Assembly (NCBI GenBank): GCA_049969475.1
Contig: JBMFOU010000007.1
Span: 53,374-117,373, forward strand
Reading direction: 5' to 3'
Length of the DNA: 64,000 nt
Origin: UBA2030 sp049969475
Lineage (GTDB): Bacteria > Bacteroidota > Bacteroidia > Bacteroidales > TTA-H9
Shown here: piece after piece, positions 25,591-34,416 of the stretch
Layout: the number at the start of each line of letters is the position of its first letter
Numbering within the stretch: the first letter of the stretch is position 1
Made by a program: the position numbers and the translations under genes
The notes under the pieces: generated by a model
The model's input: only the letters and a program-made list of their open reading frames with translations
What the model was told of the DNA's origin: nothing
Database searches by the model: none

Positions 25591-27974
25591 AAACCATGCT
25601 CAAAAGAATCGCATTTGTTTTCAGTTTATTATTGCCCTTGTGGCTTCATGCTCAAACCGGAGTAATTAAAGGAAGGGTCTTCGACCAACGCACCAATGCA
25701 CCTCTCCCTTTCACCAACATCATCATCTACGGAACAAATATTGGTAGTACCAGCGATCTAGATGGTAATTTCAGCTTTTTCGGTGTTGAACCGGGTTTTA
25801 AACGACTGGTAGCCACCCAGGTGGGCTATGAAATGTTTACTACCGAGGATTTTTTGGTAACCAACGCCCGAACCACTTATGTGGAAATAGCCATGAAACC
25901 GGTTAAGATTTTGCTTAATACTGTAGAAATCAAAGCCTCACCTTTTCAGCGGAAGGAAGAGAGTCCGCTAAGTATGCGCAGTCTCGATATTTCAGAAATC
26001 GAGAAAAACCCGGGAGGGAATCGCGATATTTCACGGGTTATTCAATCCTTACCCGGGGTAGCCAGCTCAGTAGCCTTCCGCAACGACCTGATTATCAGGG
26101 GTGGTGGTCCTTCAGAAAACCGGTTCTACCTCGATGGAATAGAAATTCCCAACCTCAACCATTTTAGTACTCAAGGAGCTTCTGGTGGACCCATTGGTAT
26201 AATAAACGTTGATTTTCTCCGGGGTGCCGATTTATACTCCGGAGCCTTTCCCGCATCCAGGGGCAATGCCCTGAGTGCTGTGCTCGAAATGCAGCAAATT
26301 GAGCCCAACAAGGATAAAACCAACTATAGGGCTACCGTGGGTGCCTCCGACCTGGGTCTGTCGCTCAATGGACCTATTTCAGAAAACACCGGATGGCTCT
26401 TCTCCGTGCGACGTTCCTACCTTCAGTTTCTATTCGGAGCCATTGGTCTTCCCTTTTTACCGGTTTATAACGACTATCAACTCAAGGTAAAATCCCGCAT
26501 CGATAAGCAAAATGAATTAAGCATCATAAGCATTGGCGCGCTGGATCAATCGAGGCTCAACACATCTATTAAAAACCCAGATGAGCGGCAAAGTTACCTT
26601 CTGGGCTATCTGCCCGAAAACGACCAATGGAATTATGCCATCGGAGCAGTATGGAAGCATTTCCGCAAGGACGGGTTCGACACCTGGGTACTCAGCCGTA
26701 ACATGCTACGAAACAAAGCCTTTAAATATTTCAACAACGACGAAAACCAACCGAAACTCCAGGATTATTCGTCGGATGAAAGTGAAAACAAATTTCGCTT
26801 CGAGCGCTACTCGCTGTTGGGCGACCTTAAGCTGATTTGGGGGCTCGGTACAGAATATGCCCGTTATACCAACAGTACATTCCGGCTTTCGTTTAGTGGC
26901 GGCTTGCCTGATACTATCAATTATAACTCAAAACTTTTCCTGTGGAAAGGTCATGCATTTGTGCAGGCCAGCAAACCTTTTTTTGAAGATCGATTATTGC
27001 TCTCATTGGGAGTAAGGACCGACTTCTCTGATTATTCGGCTGAGATGTCGAATCCGTTGAAGCAAATCTCCCCGCGCTTTTCGGCCTCATATACCATAGC
27101 GCCAGGCTGGCTGCTCAATTTCAACCTGGGACGCTTCTATCAACTGCCTGCCTATACCACCCTCGGTTATCGCAATAAGGAAGGGGCTCTCGAAAATAAA
27201 GAAAACAAGATTACCTACATCTGGGCCAATCACTGGGTGGGAGGCGTAGAGTACCAGCCTAATGAACAATCACAGATTACGCTGGAAGGCTTTTTTAAAA
27301 CATACGGGAATTATCCTCTGTCGTTGCTCGACAGTATAGCATTAGCCAGCAAAGGAGCCGATTATGGAGTGGTGGGCGACGAACCTGTGGTATCAACGGC
27401 TAAGGGCAAAGCTTATGGGTTGGAACTCCTGGTAAGAACCCGGGCCCTGGCTAGATTTAACCTTATCGCATCGTACACTTTTGTGCGCAGCGAATTCACC
27501 CGAAACAATAATCAATATATCCCCTCTTCGTGGGATAATCGTCATCTGATAAATTTGGTAGCAACCCGCAAATTGGGGAAAAAATGGGAGGTGGGTGCAA
27601 AATGGCGTTTTCTGGGAGGAGCCCCTTACACCCCCTACGATTTGCTGACCTCATCTCTGCGGTCGGCTTGGGATGTCAAAAATCAGGGTTACCTCGATTA
27701 CAGTCAGTTCAATGCCAAGCGACTCAAGGCCTATCACCAACTGGATGTTCGCATCGATCGCTCCTGGTTTTTCAACCGCTGGACGCTCATAGCCTATATT
27801 GACATTCAAAATCTTTACAATTTTAAGGCTGATTTGCCCGACTATCTCACCAATCGCGACCCAGAGGGTAATCTTCTCATCGACCCCAACGACCCCAGCC
27901 GCTACCTCTTGCGGAGCATTAAAAGTGAAAGCGGACAAGCTTTGCCTACGGTAGGAATTATTGTAGAACTCTAA
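25587..27974 (+). CDS. TonB-dependent outer-membrane receptor with CarboxypepD_reg-like domain
   Basis: A 795-residue receptor. A signal peptide (residues 1-22) is followed by a CarboxypepD_reg-like domain (GVIKGRVFDQRTNAPLPFTN, about residues 24-110), a plug domain (SRVIQSLPGVASSVAFRNDLII, then GGGPSENRFYLDGIEIPN), and a 22-strand barrel ending in PTVGIIVEL. No SusD-like partner gene is present, so this is not a classical polysaccharide utilisation pair; a metal chelate, vitamin or peptide is a likelier ligand. It overlaps the peroxiredoxin gene by four bases and is followed after two bases by a DUF2271-like gene. Confidence 0.93.
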   Translation: MKTMLKRIAFVFSLLLPLWLHAQTGVIKGRVFDQRTNAPLPFTNIIIYGTNIGSTSDLDGNFSFFGVEPGFKRLVATQVGYEMFTTEDFLVTNARTTYVEIAMKPVKILLNTVEIKASPFQRKEESPLSMRSLDISEIEKNPGGNRDISRVIQSLPGVASSVAFRNDLIIRGGGPSENRFYLDGIEIPNLNHFSTQGASGGPIGIINVDFLRGADLYSGAFPASRGNALSAVLEMQQIEPNKDKTNYRATVGASDLGLSLNGPISENTGWLFSVRRSYLQFLFGAIGLPFLPVYNDYQLKVKSRIDKQNELSIISIGALDQSRLNTSIKNPDERQSYLLGYLPENDQWNYAIGAVWKHFRKDGFDTWVLSRNMLRNKAFKYFNNDENQPKLQDYSSDESENKFRFERYSLLGDLKLIWGLGTEYARYTNSTFRLSFSGGLPDTINYNSKLFLWKGHAFVQASKPFFEDRLLLSLGVRTDFSDYSAEMSNPLKQISPRFSASYTIAPGWLLNFNLGRFYQLPAYTTLGYRNKEGALENKENKITYIWANHWVGGVEYQPNEQSQITLEGFFKTYGNYPLSLLDSIALASKGADYGVVGDEPVVSTAKGKAYGLELLVRTRALARFNLIASYTFVRSEFTRNNNQYIPSSWDNRHLINLVATRKLGKKWEVGAKWRFLGGAPYTPYDLLTSSLRSAWDVKNQGYLDYSQFNAKRLKAYHQLDVRIDRSWFFNRWTLIAYIDIQNLYNFKADLPDYLTNRDPEGNLLIDPNDPSRYLLRSIKSESGQALPTVGIIVEL

Positions 27975-27976
27975 AA

Positions 27977-28756
27977 ATGAAGAAGATGAAGAATACATCC
28001 TACATACTTGTATTCATTTGGGCTCTCTTAATGGTTAATCCCCTTAATCTCCCGGCTCAAAAAAAGAAAAACCGAGGGATAAAGAAAGACACTACGATAG
28101 TCTCCAATTCCATGGGACAAGGATTAGAACTGGAAATAACAGCCATTCCGGGTCGAGGACATAATCATCCTACTTTTGTTGTCTGGTTAGAGAAAGAAGA
28201 CGGTACCTACATCGAAACTTTGTTTGCTACTCAATATATTGGCAAAGGAGTTTTCCGGTTTGGTACTGCCGAAAAGGGACGATGGGAAGCGGCACCCGTT
28301 CAACGAAAAGCAGCCGTTCCCTATTGGGGGCATAAACGGGGCATAAAAAACGAACAGGGTAACTATCTTCCCTCGGCCACTTCGCCCCTGCCCGATGCTA
28401 TCACCGGCCCAACCCCACCCGCTGGATTTACCATAAAGACCCGCTCTTCAGAGCCCCTCGTAGGAAAAATTAAAATATTAATGGAGGTCAATCAGACGTG
28501 GGATTGGAATCCCTACTGGAACAATGCCCTCTATCCTGATGACGCAGATTATCACAGCTCAGCGCAGCCTGCCGTGGTTTATGCGGCAGAGTTCGATGCT
28601 TCCAATCCTCCGGTAAGCCCTATTCGAATGAAACCCATAGGACATAGCCACTACAGTGGAGCTACCGGTGAACTTTTCTCCGATCTCCAAACCCTTACTA
28701 CCGCACTCCAAATTTTTAATGAAATTACTGTGAAAGTCTCTCCATCCGCCCATTAA
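27977..28756 (+). CDS. Secreted DUF2271-like protein
   Basis: A 259-residue protein with a signal peptide (hydrophobic residues about 10-26, cut near LPAQ). The mature part reads HPTFVVWLEKEDGTYIETLFATQ and later PYWGHKRGIKN and TRSSEPLVGKIKILMEVNQTWDWN, the layout of DUF2271 proteins. Those are exported proteins frequently found with PepSY or flavin-transfer proteins and TonB receptors. No cofactor-binding motif is obvious. It is the last gene of the peroxiredoxin-receptor operon, and its stop codon abuts the stop of the convergent recJ gene. Function uncertain. Confidence 0.7.
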   Translation: MKKMKNTSYILVFIWALLMVNPLNLPAQKKKNRGIKKDTTIVSNSMGQGLELEITAIPGRGHNHPTFVVWLEKEDGTYIETLFATQYIGKGVFRFGTAEKGRWEAAPVQRKAAVPYWGHKRGIKNEQGNYLPSATSPLPDAITGPTPPAGFTIKTRSSEPLVGKIKILMEVNQTWDWNPYWNNALYPDDADYHSSAQPAVVYAAEFDASNPPVSPIRMKPIGHSHYSGATGELFSDLQTLTTALQIFNEITVKVSPSAH

Positions 28757-30520
28757 TCAATCAAAAGAAGAACCAGGCTCAAATTTTATATCCTTCACAT
28801 TAAGTTGCAGGGATACCTTTCCGTTCCATTCGTTTTCTTCGATGTGGTAACAAATACTGAAAGGTGTCCCTTTTTGTATTTCAGGAAAGTATTGGCCGAG
28901 CTGGAAGGCAATTCCAGAAATGGGATATCCTGAAATATGCGGGTGAACCACCGAGAGCTTGATGTGATTTTTCCCTACCAGTCGGCTATAGCCCGTATCC
29001 ATCACCTTTTCGGTAGCAAAAACGGGCGACATATTGCCTGGCCCAAAAGGTGCAAATTGTTTCAGGATATCATAAAATTTAGGCGTGATATCACTTAAGG
29101 TAAGGTAATAATCGATTTCAATTTCCGGGACAGGGTGAACACCCTTAAACTTTTCGCGGGCGTATTCTTCGAAACGTTGGCGGAATCGTGGAAGATTTTC
29201 AGGTTTCAAACTAAGACCAGCAGCATACGTGTGGCCGCCGAAGTGTTCGAGTAGGTCACTACAAGCATCGATGGCATCGTAAATGTCAAAATCTTTGATA
29301 CTGCGGGCCGAACCTGTGATGAGACCATTCGACTTGCATAACACGATAGTGGGTCGGTAATAGATTTCGGTGAGCCGTGAAGCCACAATACCAATAACTC
29401 CCTTGTGCCAGTCGGCATAATAAATAAGATTGGTAAATGCGTCCTTCGACGTTGGGTCTTCCTGCAACATGGTCAATGCCTGCTGAGTAATATTGCTGTC
29501 GAGGTTACGGCGTTCAGTATTGCAGGCATTAATCTGCTCAGCCAAATGACGGGCTTCCTCTATGGAGGACGAGATCAGCAGTTCAACACTGTTGTTTCCG
29601 CTTTCTATACGTCCGGCTGCATTAATGCGGGGTCCGAGGGTGAAAACCAGGTCACTGATAGTGAGTTCTTTCGAAAACACGCGTTCTGGGTTTTCAGGTT
29701 TCTCGAGACGTTTGATTCCGCTAATTTCCAGCAAGGCTTCAAAGCCCGGCCGGGGTTGCGAATTGAGCAGTTTTAGGCCGTAATAAGCCAGAATGCGATT
29801 TTCGCCAGTTATATTAACGATATCGGCCGCTATGCTTACCACCACCAGGTCGAGGTACTTGAGTAGGTTTACAAAAGGCCATCCTTTACGGATGCTGTAT
29901 GCCTGAATGATTTTGAAACCCACCCCACAACCTGAGAGTTCTTCATAAGGGTAATTGCAGTCGGGTCGTTTGGGATCAAGCACGGCTACCGCCGGTGGAA
30001 GTTCGTCACCCGGTCGGTGGTGGTCGGCAATAATGAAATCGATGTTTTTCGTGGTGGCATATTTTACCTTCTCCACGGCCTTGATTCCACAGTCGAGGGC
30101 AATAATCAATGAATACCCATTGTCGGCTGCAAAGTCGATGGCTTTGTATGAAATTCCGTATCCTTCCGAATAGCGGTCGGGGATATAAAAGCCCAGGTTA
30201 GAATAGAACTCACGAAGGAAAGTATAGATGAGCGCAACAGCCGTGGTTCCGTCCACATCGTAGTCTCCGTACACCAGGATTTTCTCACCCCGGTTTACCG
30301 CCAACTCGATTCGATCCACCGCCTTGTCCATGTCTTTGAGCAGGAAAGGATCGTGCAAATCGTCGAGGGAGGGACGAAAAAAGGCCCGGGCTTCCTCAAA
30401 AGTCTTAATGCCCCGCTGGACCAAAAGCGTAACCAGCGCTTCGTTGATGTTCAATTCACCACGAAGCCGCTTCACAATTTCACTATCAACGGCTGGTTTC
30501 TTAACCCACGCTTTGTCCAT
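28757..30520 (-). CDS. recJ: Single-stranded-DNA-specific 5'-3' exonuclease RecJ
   Basis: A 587-residue DHH-family nuclease acting in recombination and mismatch repair. Catalytic motifs: VYGDYDVDGTTAVA, IALDCGIKAVE, and the DHH motif in IIADHHRPGDELPP; the DHHA1 domain reads FGGHTYAAGLSL. A C-terminal OB-fold region is present. It starts at 30520, 18 bases after a TAATTTTG promoter element. Nothing unusual. Confidence 0.95.
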   Translation of the reverse strand: MDKAWVKKPAVDSEIVKRLRGELNINEALVTLLVQRGIKTFEEARAFFRPSLDDLHDPFLLKDMDKAVDRIELAVNRGEKILVYGDYDVDGTTAVALIYTFLREFYSNLGFYIPDRYSEGYGISYKAIDFAADNGYSLIIALDCGIKAVEKVKYATTKNIDFIIADHHRPGDELPPAVAVLDPKRPDCNYPYEELSGCGVGFKIIQAYSIRKGWPFVNLLKYLDLVVVSIAADIVNITGENRILAYYGLKLLNSQPRPGFEALLEISGIKRLEKPENPERVFSKELTISDLVFTLGPRINAAGRIESGNNSVELLISSSIEEARHLAEQINACNTERRNLDSNITQQALTMLQEDPTSKDAFTNLIYYADWHKGVIGIVASRLTEIYYRPTIVLCKSNGLITGSARSIKDFDIYDAIDACSDLLEHFGGHTYAAGLSLKPENLPRFRQRFEEYAREKFKGVHPVPEIEIDYYLTLSDITPKFYDILKQFAPFGPGNMSPVFATEKVMDTGYSRLVGKNHIKLSVVHPHISGYPISGIAFQLGQYFPEIQKGTPFSICYHIEENEWNGKVSLQLNVKDIKFEPGSSFD

Positions 30521-30537
30521 AAGCAGTTTTGGGGGGT

Positions 30538-30545
30538 CAAAATTA
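30538..30545 (-). promoter_or_regulatory. -7 promoter element of recJ
   Basis: TAATTTTG on the minus strand, 17 bases before the recJ ATG. Confidence 0.5.
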
Positions 30546-30633
30546 CATTATATCTACCAATCCATTACCATACAAAGATTAAAAGTTTGGCAGTCCTCTG
30601 CTTATCAGGCCATTGTAAATTTCTTAAGACCAG

Positions 30634-31782
30634 TTAAAACCTGCAACCTGCTGAAATACCAGCAAAATCGGCCTGACCTGCATTAGCCTTGATGTACATT
30701 CCAATCCATGCGTTGGTGGAAACACCGTTCGGATCGTTCAGATAAAAATTCAGGGCCAGGCGGTTGGTATTCCATAACTTCAGGTGTTCAACCACATGAA
30801 TAATTTCGCGGCTATACTTGTTTCTGAAGGGATTGGTCAGATAAATGCCTACCCGGGTATCAATGCCTACGTGCCCAGCTAAAAATTCATGGCCCCCAAA
30901 AACAATTAATGTGCTGGCATTCCAGCGGACATGACTTGCAAATAACTCTTCGGCTTTTATAAAATCATAAAATGAAGTGTAGTAATTCCAGGTGAACCCC
31001 AGACTCCAGTTATGAATAATACCATGGATTCGGCTCATAAACAACGAGGCACCATACACCGGGTATTTTCGACCATCGGTGGGCTCGGTAGTCTCCCCAA
31101 ATTCATGCATACCCAAGGCCACCTCTGCATTGAATTTCCATCTCTCAGGCTTAACGAATTTCAGGGTATCAGGCGAATGAGGAGACCATTGAGGCACATA
31201 TCTGATTCCGGCAGAGAGAGAGGGAAAGTTGGTCCCCACATTGGGAAGGGAAGTATGGCCGTTTGAAAAATGAGAGAAGCCCAGCCCCAAAACACCTTCC
31301 AGGTTGCGATACAGTATGTGCCCATATTGAAGCTCTAAAGTAGTGATGTTGGAAAGATGAGAACCTGCCAAGAGGTTATCGGGATTTTCAATTTTATCAT
31401 AGGGTTTTGAAAACCAGGCAAAACCAATAGCAGGTCTGAAATAGAAAATACCCTTTCGTGGAAGGGTTGAAAGCGGTATCCGTAAAAAAGCCTGCAGGCC
31501 GTTTACTTGCCCAAGCACCTTTTCGTTTCCCAGCCAGTAATGCCCCAGAAGCATGCCCACATCAGGATAACGAAATCTGGGCTGCCAGGGCTTACGCCCG
31601 TCTGCTTTCAAAGATAACTCCAGATGGGCTCCCAGGCAGGCATCGCGGGAGGGAAAAACCGGATAATTTTTTATAATGCTTCCCATTGTAAAAGAAAGGC
31701 CGGTACTTAAGGGCAAAGGCTCCTGACCTTTCAAAAGAAAGGAGGTTAACAGCCACAAAACACACAAAAACGCAGGCTTCAT
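30634..31782 (-). CDS. Acyloxyacyl hydrolase / PagL-like lipid A deacylase
   Basis: A 382-residue outer-membrane protein with a signal peptide (MKPAFLCVLWLLTSFLLKGQ) and a beta-rich body. The LGLGFSHFSNGHTSLPN segment carries the H-x-S-N pattern of the PagL active site (His and Ser), and Bacteroidota members of this group are annotated as acyloxyacyl hydrolases. It would remove an acyl chain from lipid A in the outer membrane. The protein is much longer than Pseudomonas PagL (about 150 residues in the mature form), so a larger barrel is likely. The start is set by an ATGA overlap with the adenylate cyclase gene. Confidence 0.72.
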   Translation of the reverse strand: MKPAFLCVLWLLTSFLLKGQEPLPLSTGLSFTMGSIIKNYPVFPSRDACLGAHLELSLKADGRKPWQPRFRYPDVGMLLGHYWLGNEKVLGQVNGLQAFLRIPLSTLPRKGIFYFRPAIGFAWFSKPYDKIENPDNLLAGSHLSNITTLELQYGHILYRNLEGVLGLGFSHFSNGHTSLPNVGTNFPSLSAGIRYVPQWSPHSPDTLKFVKPERWKFNAEVALGMHEFGETTEPTDGRKYPVYGASLFMSRIHGIIHNWSLGFTWNYYTSFYDFIKAEELFASHVRWNASTLIVFGGHEFLAGHVGIDTRVGIYLTNPFRNKYSREIIHVVEHLKLWNTNRLALNFYLNDPNGVSTNAWIGMYIKANAGQADFAGISAGCRF

Positions 31783-33797
31783 TTTTCTGAAATTCTTTCG
31801 CTTCCGTCCCAAAAAGGAGAATCACCGGCAATGATACGTTCTCTGCAACGGGAAACATATAGGCATACGGCCAGGTCATCGGGGTGGAGGTTGAGTATTT
31901 TCTCAAACAAGGCCAACGCTATTTCGAACTGTTTTCGACGGTAAAGATTTACACCCTTCTCAAATTCAGGTCTGTAACTTAGCTTAAGCGAGCGAAAAGG
32001 CTCTGGCTCGGCTGCCAGCAGTTCGTATATTTCTACTGCCTTCGATTTACCTTTTACCATCACGCGGTCGAGATGGCGAGGCAGGTATTCCTCAGGATGA
32101 CTGAGCTTTGCATACGTGGCCTCGCTAATGATCAGGCGGGCACCATACACTTTGTTCAGACCTTCGAGTCGGGAAGCCAGGTTGACGGCATCTGATATTA
32201 CCGTGCCTTCCATTTTGCCATATCCTCCCACAATACCCAGCATCAGCATACCCGTGTGAATTCCTATCCCCATCCGCACGGGGGGTTTGCCTTCTGCTTC
32301 CCTCACTTGATTATATTCCTCGAGTGTGAGAGACATTTCCACAGCCGCATCCAACGCATTCTCAACATCCCCGTCAAACAAGGCCATGATGGCATCGCCC
32401 ATGTACTTATCAATAAAACCCTGATGTGACCGGATAATTGGCTCCATCAAGCCCAGATAGTTGTTGACAAAATCAAAATTCTCCTGCAGGGTCATGTGTT
32501 CCGAAAGGGTAGTAAAATCGCGGATATCGGTAAACATCACCGACATTTCACGGGCCACCTGGTCTCCCAGGCTCACGTCAGTTATATCCTTTCGGCCCAG
32601 CAAATCGAGAAATTGCCGCGGAACAAAACGATAATAGGCCTCATTAAGTCGTTGGACATTGCTGATAAATGTGTTGATTTTAAGTGACATATCATTATAA
32701 CCCTCGGTCAATGCACCGATCTCGTCGTTAGTTTTCACCAGTGCGTAATGTGCCTGGGCATCCCGGCCGGTCTGCTCCATTTTCTGCAACAGCTCATTCA
32801 CTGGACGCGTGATGTCTTCAGTGGTCCATTTCACAAAAAAGAAGATGTAGATTAAGGCAACTACGATGCCACTGTAAATGCCAACAAACATAAACCAGGA
32901 ATTTACCGCATTGATGTAAAACATAGAGGCCAGAAGCGTATCTTCCGGTGATATATTGTGAACAATGAGCTTGCTGCCTAAAAGCAGAATTTTCTGTTCT
33001 TCCGAAAGCGCATGAAGGTCCAAAGGTAGTTCCTTAAAATAGGTTATCGACTGAAAAAGATAAATAAGGACAATCACCAATGGCAGTAAGGTGGTCATTC
33101 CCCCTGCCATCCACAGTCGAAAGCCTAAAGTTCCCCGGCGACTTTTAAATATTCTACGTCTCAGCTCTTCGGCAGAAAAGAAATGCTCGAGATAGCGCAA
33201 GTGCACCCGGTGCTTCTGCCAGAAATAGATAAAAGTGGAAATAAGAACTGATGCTACTGCTGAAATATAGAAAAACCGGCTATAAAAAATTTTTTCAAAA
33301 GCTGTATAGGCCGTGCTTCGATCGAGATCAAATATAAGCCAGGCATGCACCAGCATGAGAAGAAAGAAAACAATACCTGCATTGATGATAGGGGTCAGGA
33401 GAAGGTATTTTCGACAAAACCGTGCCAGGGAAGGAGGTAGCGGACGCCGTTTCAATCTGAGTTTTAAATACCGCTTAAATGGGTAATTAAAAAGAAAACC
33501 CAACAACAAGGCCAGCATCAGGGCTTTGGTTTGCAGGCTGAAAGGGTCGGTCTTAAGAGAGGTCTGTTGCTTAGCAGTAATGGTATTCGATCCGGATGCG
33601 TCGGCAATCTTTGGCCCCATTTTAGTAGAAACACTGTCCCTTGTTTCAAAAAATCTTTCTACTTCTTCAAACTTCTCGAGATTTTGTATGTACTGCGTAA
33701 GAAGAAAAGGAAGCAGAAGAAGAAAATAAATGAGGCCTGAAATGAGGTAAATTCTGAAAAAAATATATCGTGGACTGCGATGCGTACTTTTTTTCAT
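31779..33797 (-). CDS. Membrane-bound class III adenylate cyclase with HAMP domain
   Basis: A 672-residue sensor enzyme. Transmembrane segments lie at about 11-33, 91-106, 131-153, 173-192, 228-250 and 301-322, with a periplasmic loop before the last. A HAMP domain follows (about 320-375), then the cyclase domain (about 415-590). Metal-binding aspartates are D424 (MFTDIRDF) and D468 (KYMGDAI); the K464/D536 pair (FIDKYMGD, VISDAVNLASRL) is the ATP-selecting type, so cAMP is the expected product. The C-terminal 70 residues resemble a TPR-like helix pair. Its stop overlaps the start of the lipid A deacylase-like gene. Confidence 0.92.
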   Translation of the reverse strand: MKKSTHRSPRYIFFRIYLISGLIYFLLLLPFLLTQYIQNLEKFEEVERFFETRDSVSTKMGPKIADASGSNTITAKQQTSLKTDPFSLQTKALMLALLLGFLFNYPFKRYLKLRLKRRPLPPSLARFCRKYLLLTPIINAGIVFFLLMLVHAWLIFDLDRSTAYTAFEKIFYSRFFYISAVASVLISTFIYFWQKHRVHLRYLEHFFSAEELRRRIFKSRRGTLGFRLWMAGGMTTLLPLVIVLIYLFQSITYFKELPLDLHALSEEQKILLLGSKLIVHNISPEDTLLASMFYINAVNSWFMFVGIYSGIVVALIYIFFFVKWTTEDITRPVNELLQKMEQTGRDAQAHYALVKTNDEIGALTEGYNDMSLKINTFISNVQRLNEAYYRFVPRQFLDLLGRKDITDVSLGDQVAREMSVMFTDIRDFTTLSEHMTLQENFDFVNNYLGLMEPIIRSHQGFIDKYMGDAIMALFDGDVENALDAAVEMSLTLEEYNQVREAEGKPPVRMGIGIHTGMLMLGIVGGYGKMEGTVISDAVNLASRLEGLNKVYGARLIISEATYAKLSHPEEYLPRHLDRVMVKGKSKAVEIYELLAAEPEPFRSLKLSYRPEFEKGVNLYRRKQFEIALALFEKILNLHPDDLAVCLYVSRCRERIIAGDSPFWDGSERISEK

Positions 33798-34028
33798 GGC
33801 GGGCCGTTTACCCGGCTAAGGTAATTCAAAAGCGGAAAACCGGTAAATTCCTCCTACGATTATCACATAGAAGCAGAAATCTGGTAATCAGCGACATTCT
33901 TATAACTTATCGGGCCAGAATTTGCACGGGATGCTTCGCAAACACCAGGGTGTGAAGACAAAGAGTTTTCAAAGCCATAGAAAACCTCATCATTCAGCCC
34001 AATCAACTACAGAAAGGCAAACTGGATG
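33798..34028. other. Intergenic stretch without recognised feature
   Basis: About 230 bases between the cyclase start and the tRNA-Cys terminator. Only very short open frames occur, no TAnnTTTG element faces the cyclase gene, and no structured RNA was recognised. The promoter of the cyclase gene must be here but was not identified. Confidence 0.5.
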
Positions 34029-34068
34029 AAAAAATTTAAAGGCCGTCTCCAATGTAAGAGGCGGCCTT
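34029..34068 (-). terminator. Rho-independent terminator of tRNA-Cys
   Basis: An 11-bp stem (arms at 34039-34049 and 34058-34068, one G-T pair, eight-base loop) followed on the minus strand by UUUAAAUUUUUU. It lies about 90 bases downstream of the tRNA. Confidence 0.85.
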
Positions 34069-34160
34069 AATCAGATTCCTTTATTCGTTCTTGCTCTGTT
34101 TGAATTTTTAAGAAAATAAAAACCAAAGACGATGTCAAGAAAACAAACTTTTCTTTGGAG

Positions 34161-34231
34161 AGGTCTCGAGCGGATTCGAACCGCTGTACGAGGTTTTGCA
34201 GACCTGTGCCTAGCCACTCGGCCACGAGACC
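34161..34231 (-). tRNA. tRNA-Cys (anticodon GCA)
   Basis: A complete cloverleaf of 71 bases is readable on the minus strand. The acceptor stem pairs GGTCTCG with CGAGACC, the D arm is GCCGAGTGGCTAGGC, the anticodon loop is CTGCAAA with anticodon GCA, and the T arm is AGCGG-TTCGAAT-CCGCT. The 3' CCA is not encoded and must be added after transcription. Monocistronic, followed by a strong terminator. Confidence 0.97.
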
Positions 34232-34315
34232 TTTTAGGCCTGCAAAGATATAACCATTTACCATGAAAAACAAAACTATTTCCTGATGAATATTAATCTA
34301 TTGTTTATCAAAATC

Positions 34316-34347
34316 TTTGCACACAACCCCCATCTGTTTTATCTTTG
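34316..34347 (+). promoter_or_regulatory. Promoter of glnS
   Basis: TTTG at 34316-34319, 20 bases, then TATCTTTG at 34340-34347: the best full match to the Bacteroidota -33/-7 promoter in the window. Transcription should start near 34353, which leaves a leader of about 60 bases containing a strong hairpin before the ATG at 34417. Confidence 0.75.
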
Positions 34348-34362
34348 CGCCTTCGGAATACG

Positions 34363-34387
34363 GGAGCCGGGCTGCAGTCCCGGTTCC
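34363..34387 (+). promoter_or_regulatory. Strong hairpin in the glnS leader
   Basis: Nine-base arms GGAGCCGGG (34363-34371) and CCCGGTTCC (34379-34387, one G-T pair) close a seven-base loop CTGCAGT and are followed by four T residues. It lies entirely between the predicted transcript start and the start codon. It could be an attenuator, a stabilising 5' structure or a protein-binding site; which one is not decidable here. Confidence 0.6.
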
Positions 34388-34416
34388 TTTTGTTTGAACC
34401 TAATTACAAACGTCGT

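Noticed and set aside
34067..34273. 68-codon open frame on the minus strand
   Set aside because: It runs through the tRNA-Cys gene; the sequence GLVAEWLGTGLQNLVQRFESAR is the usual false translation of a tRNA.
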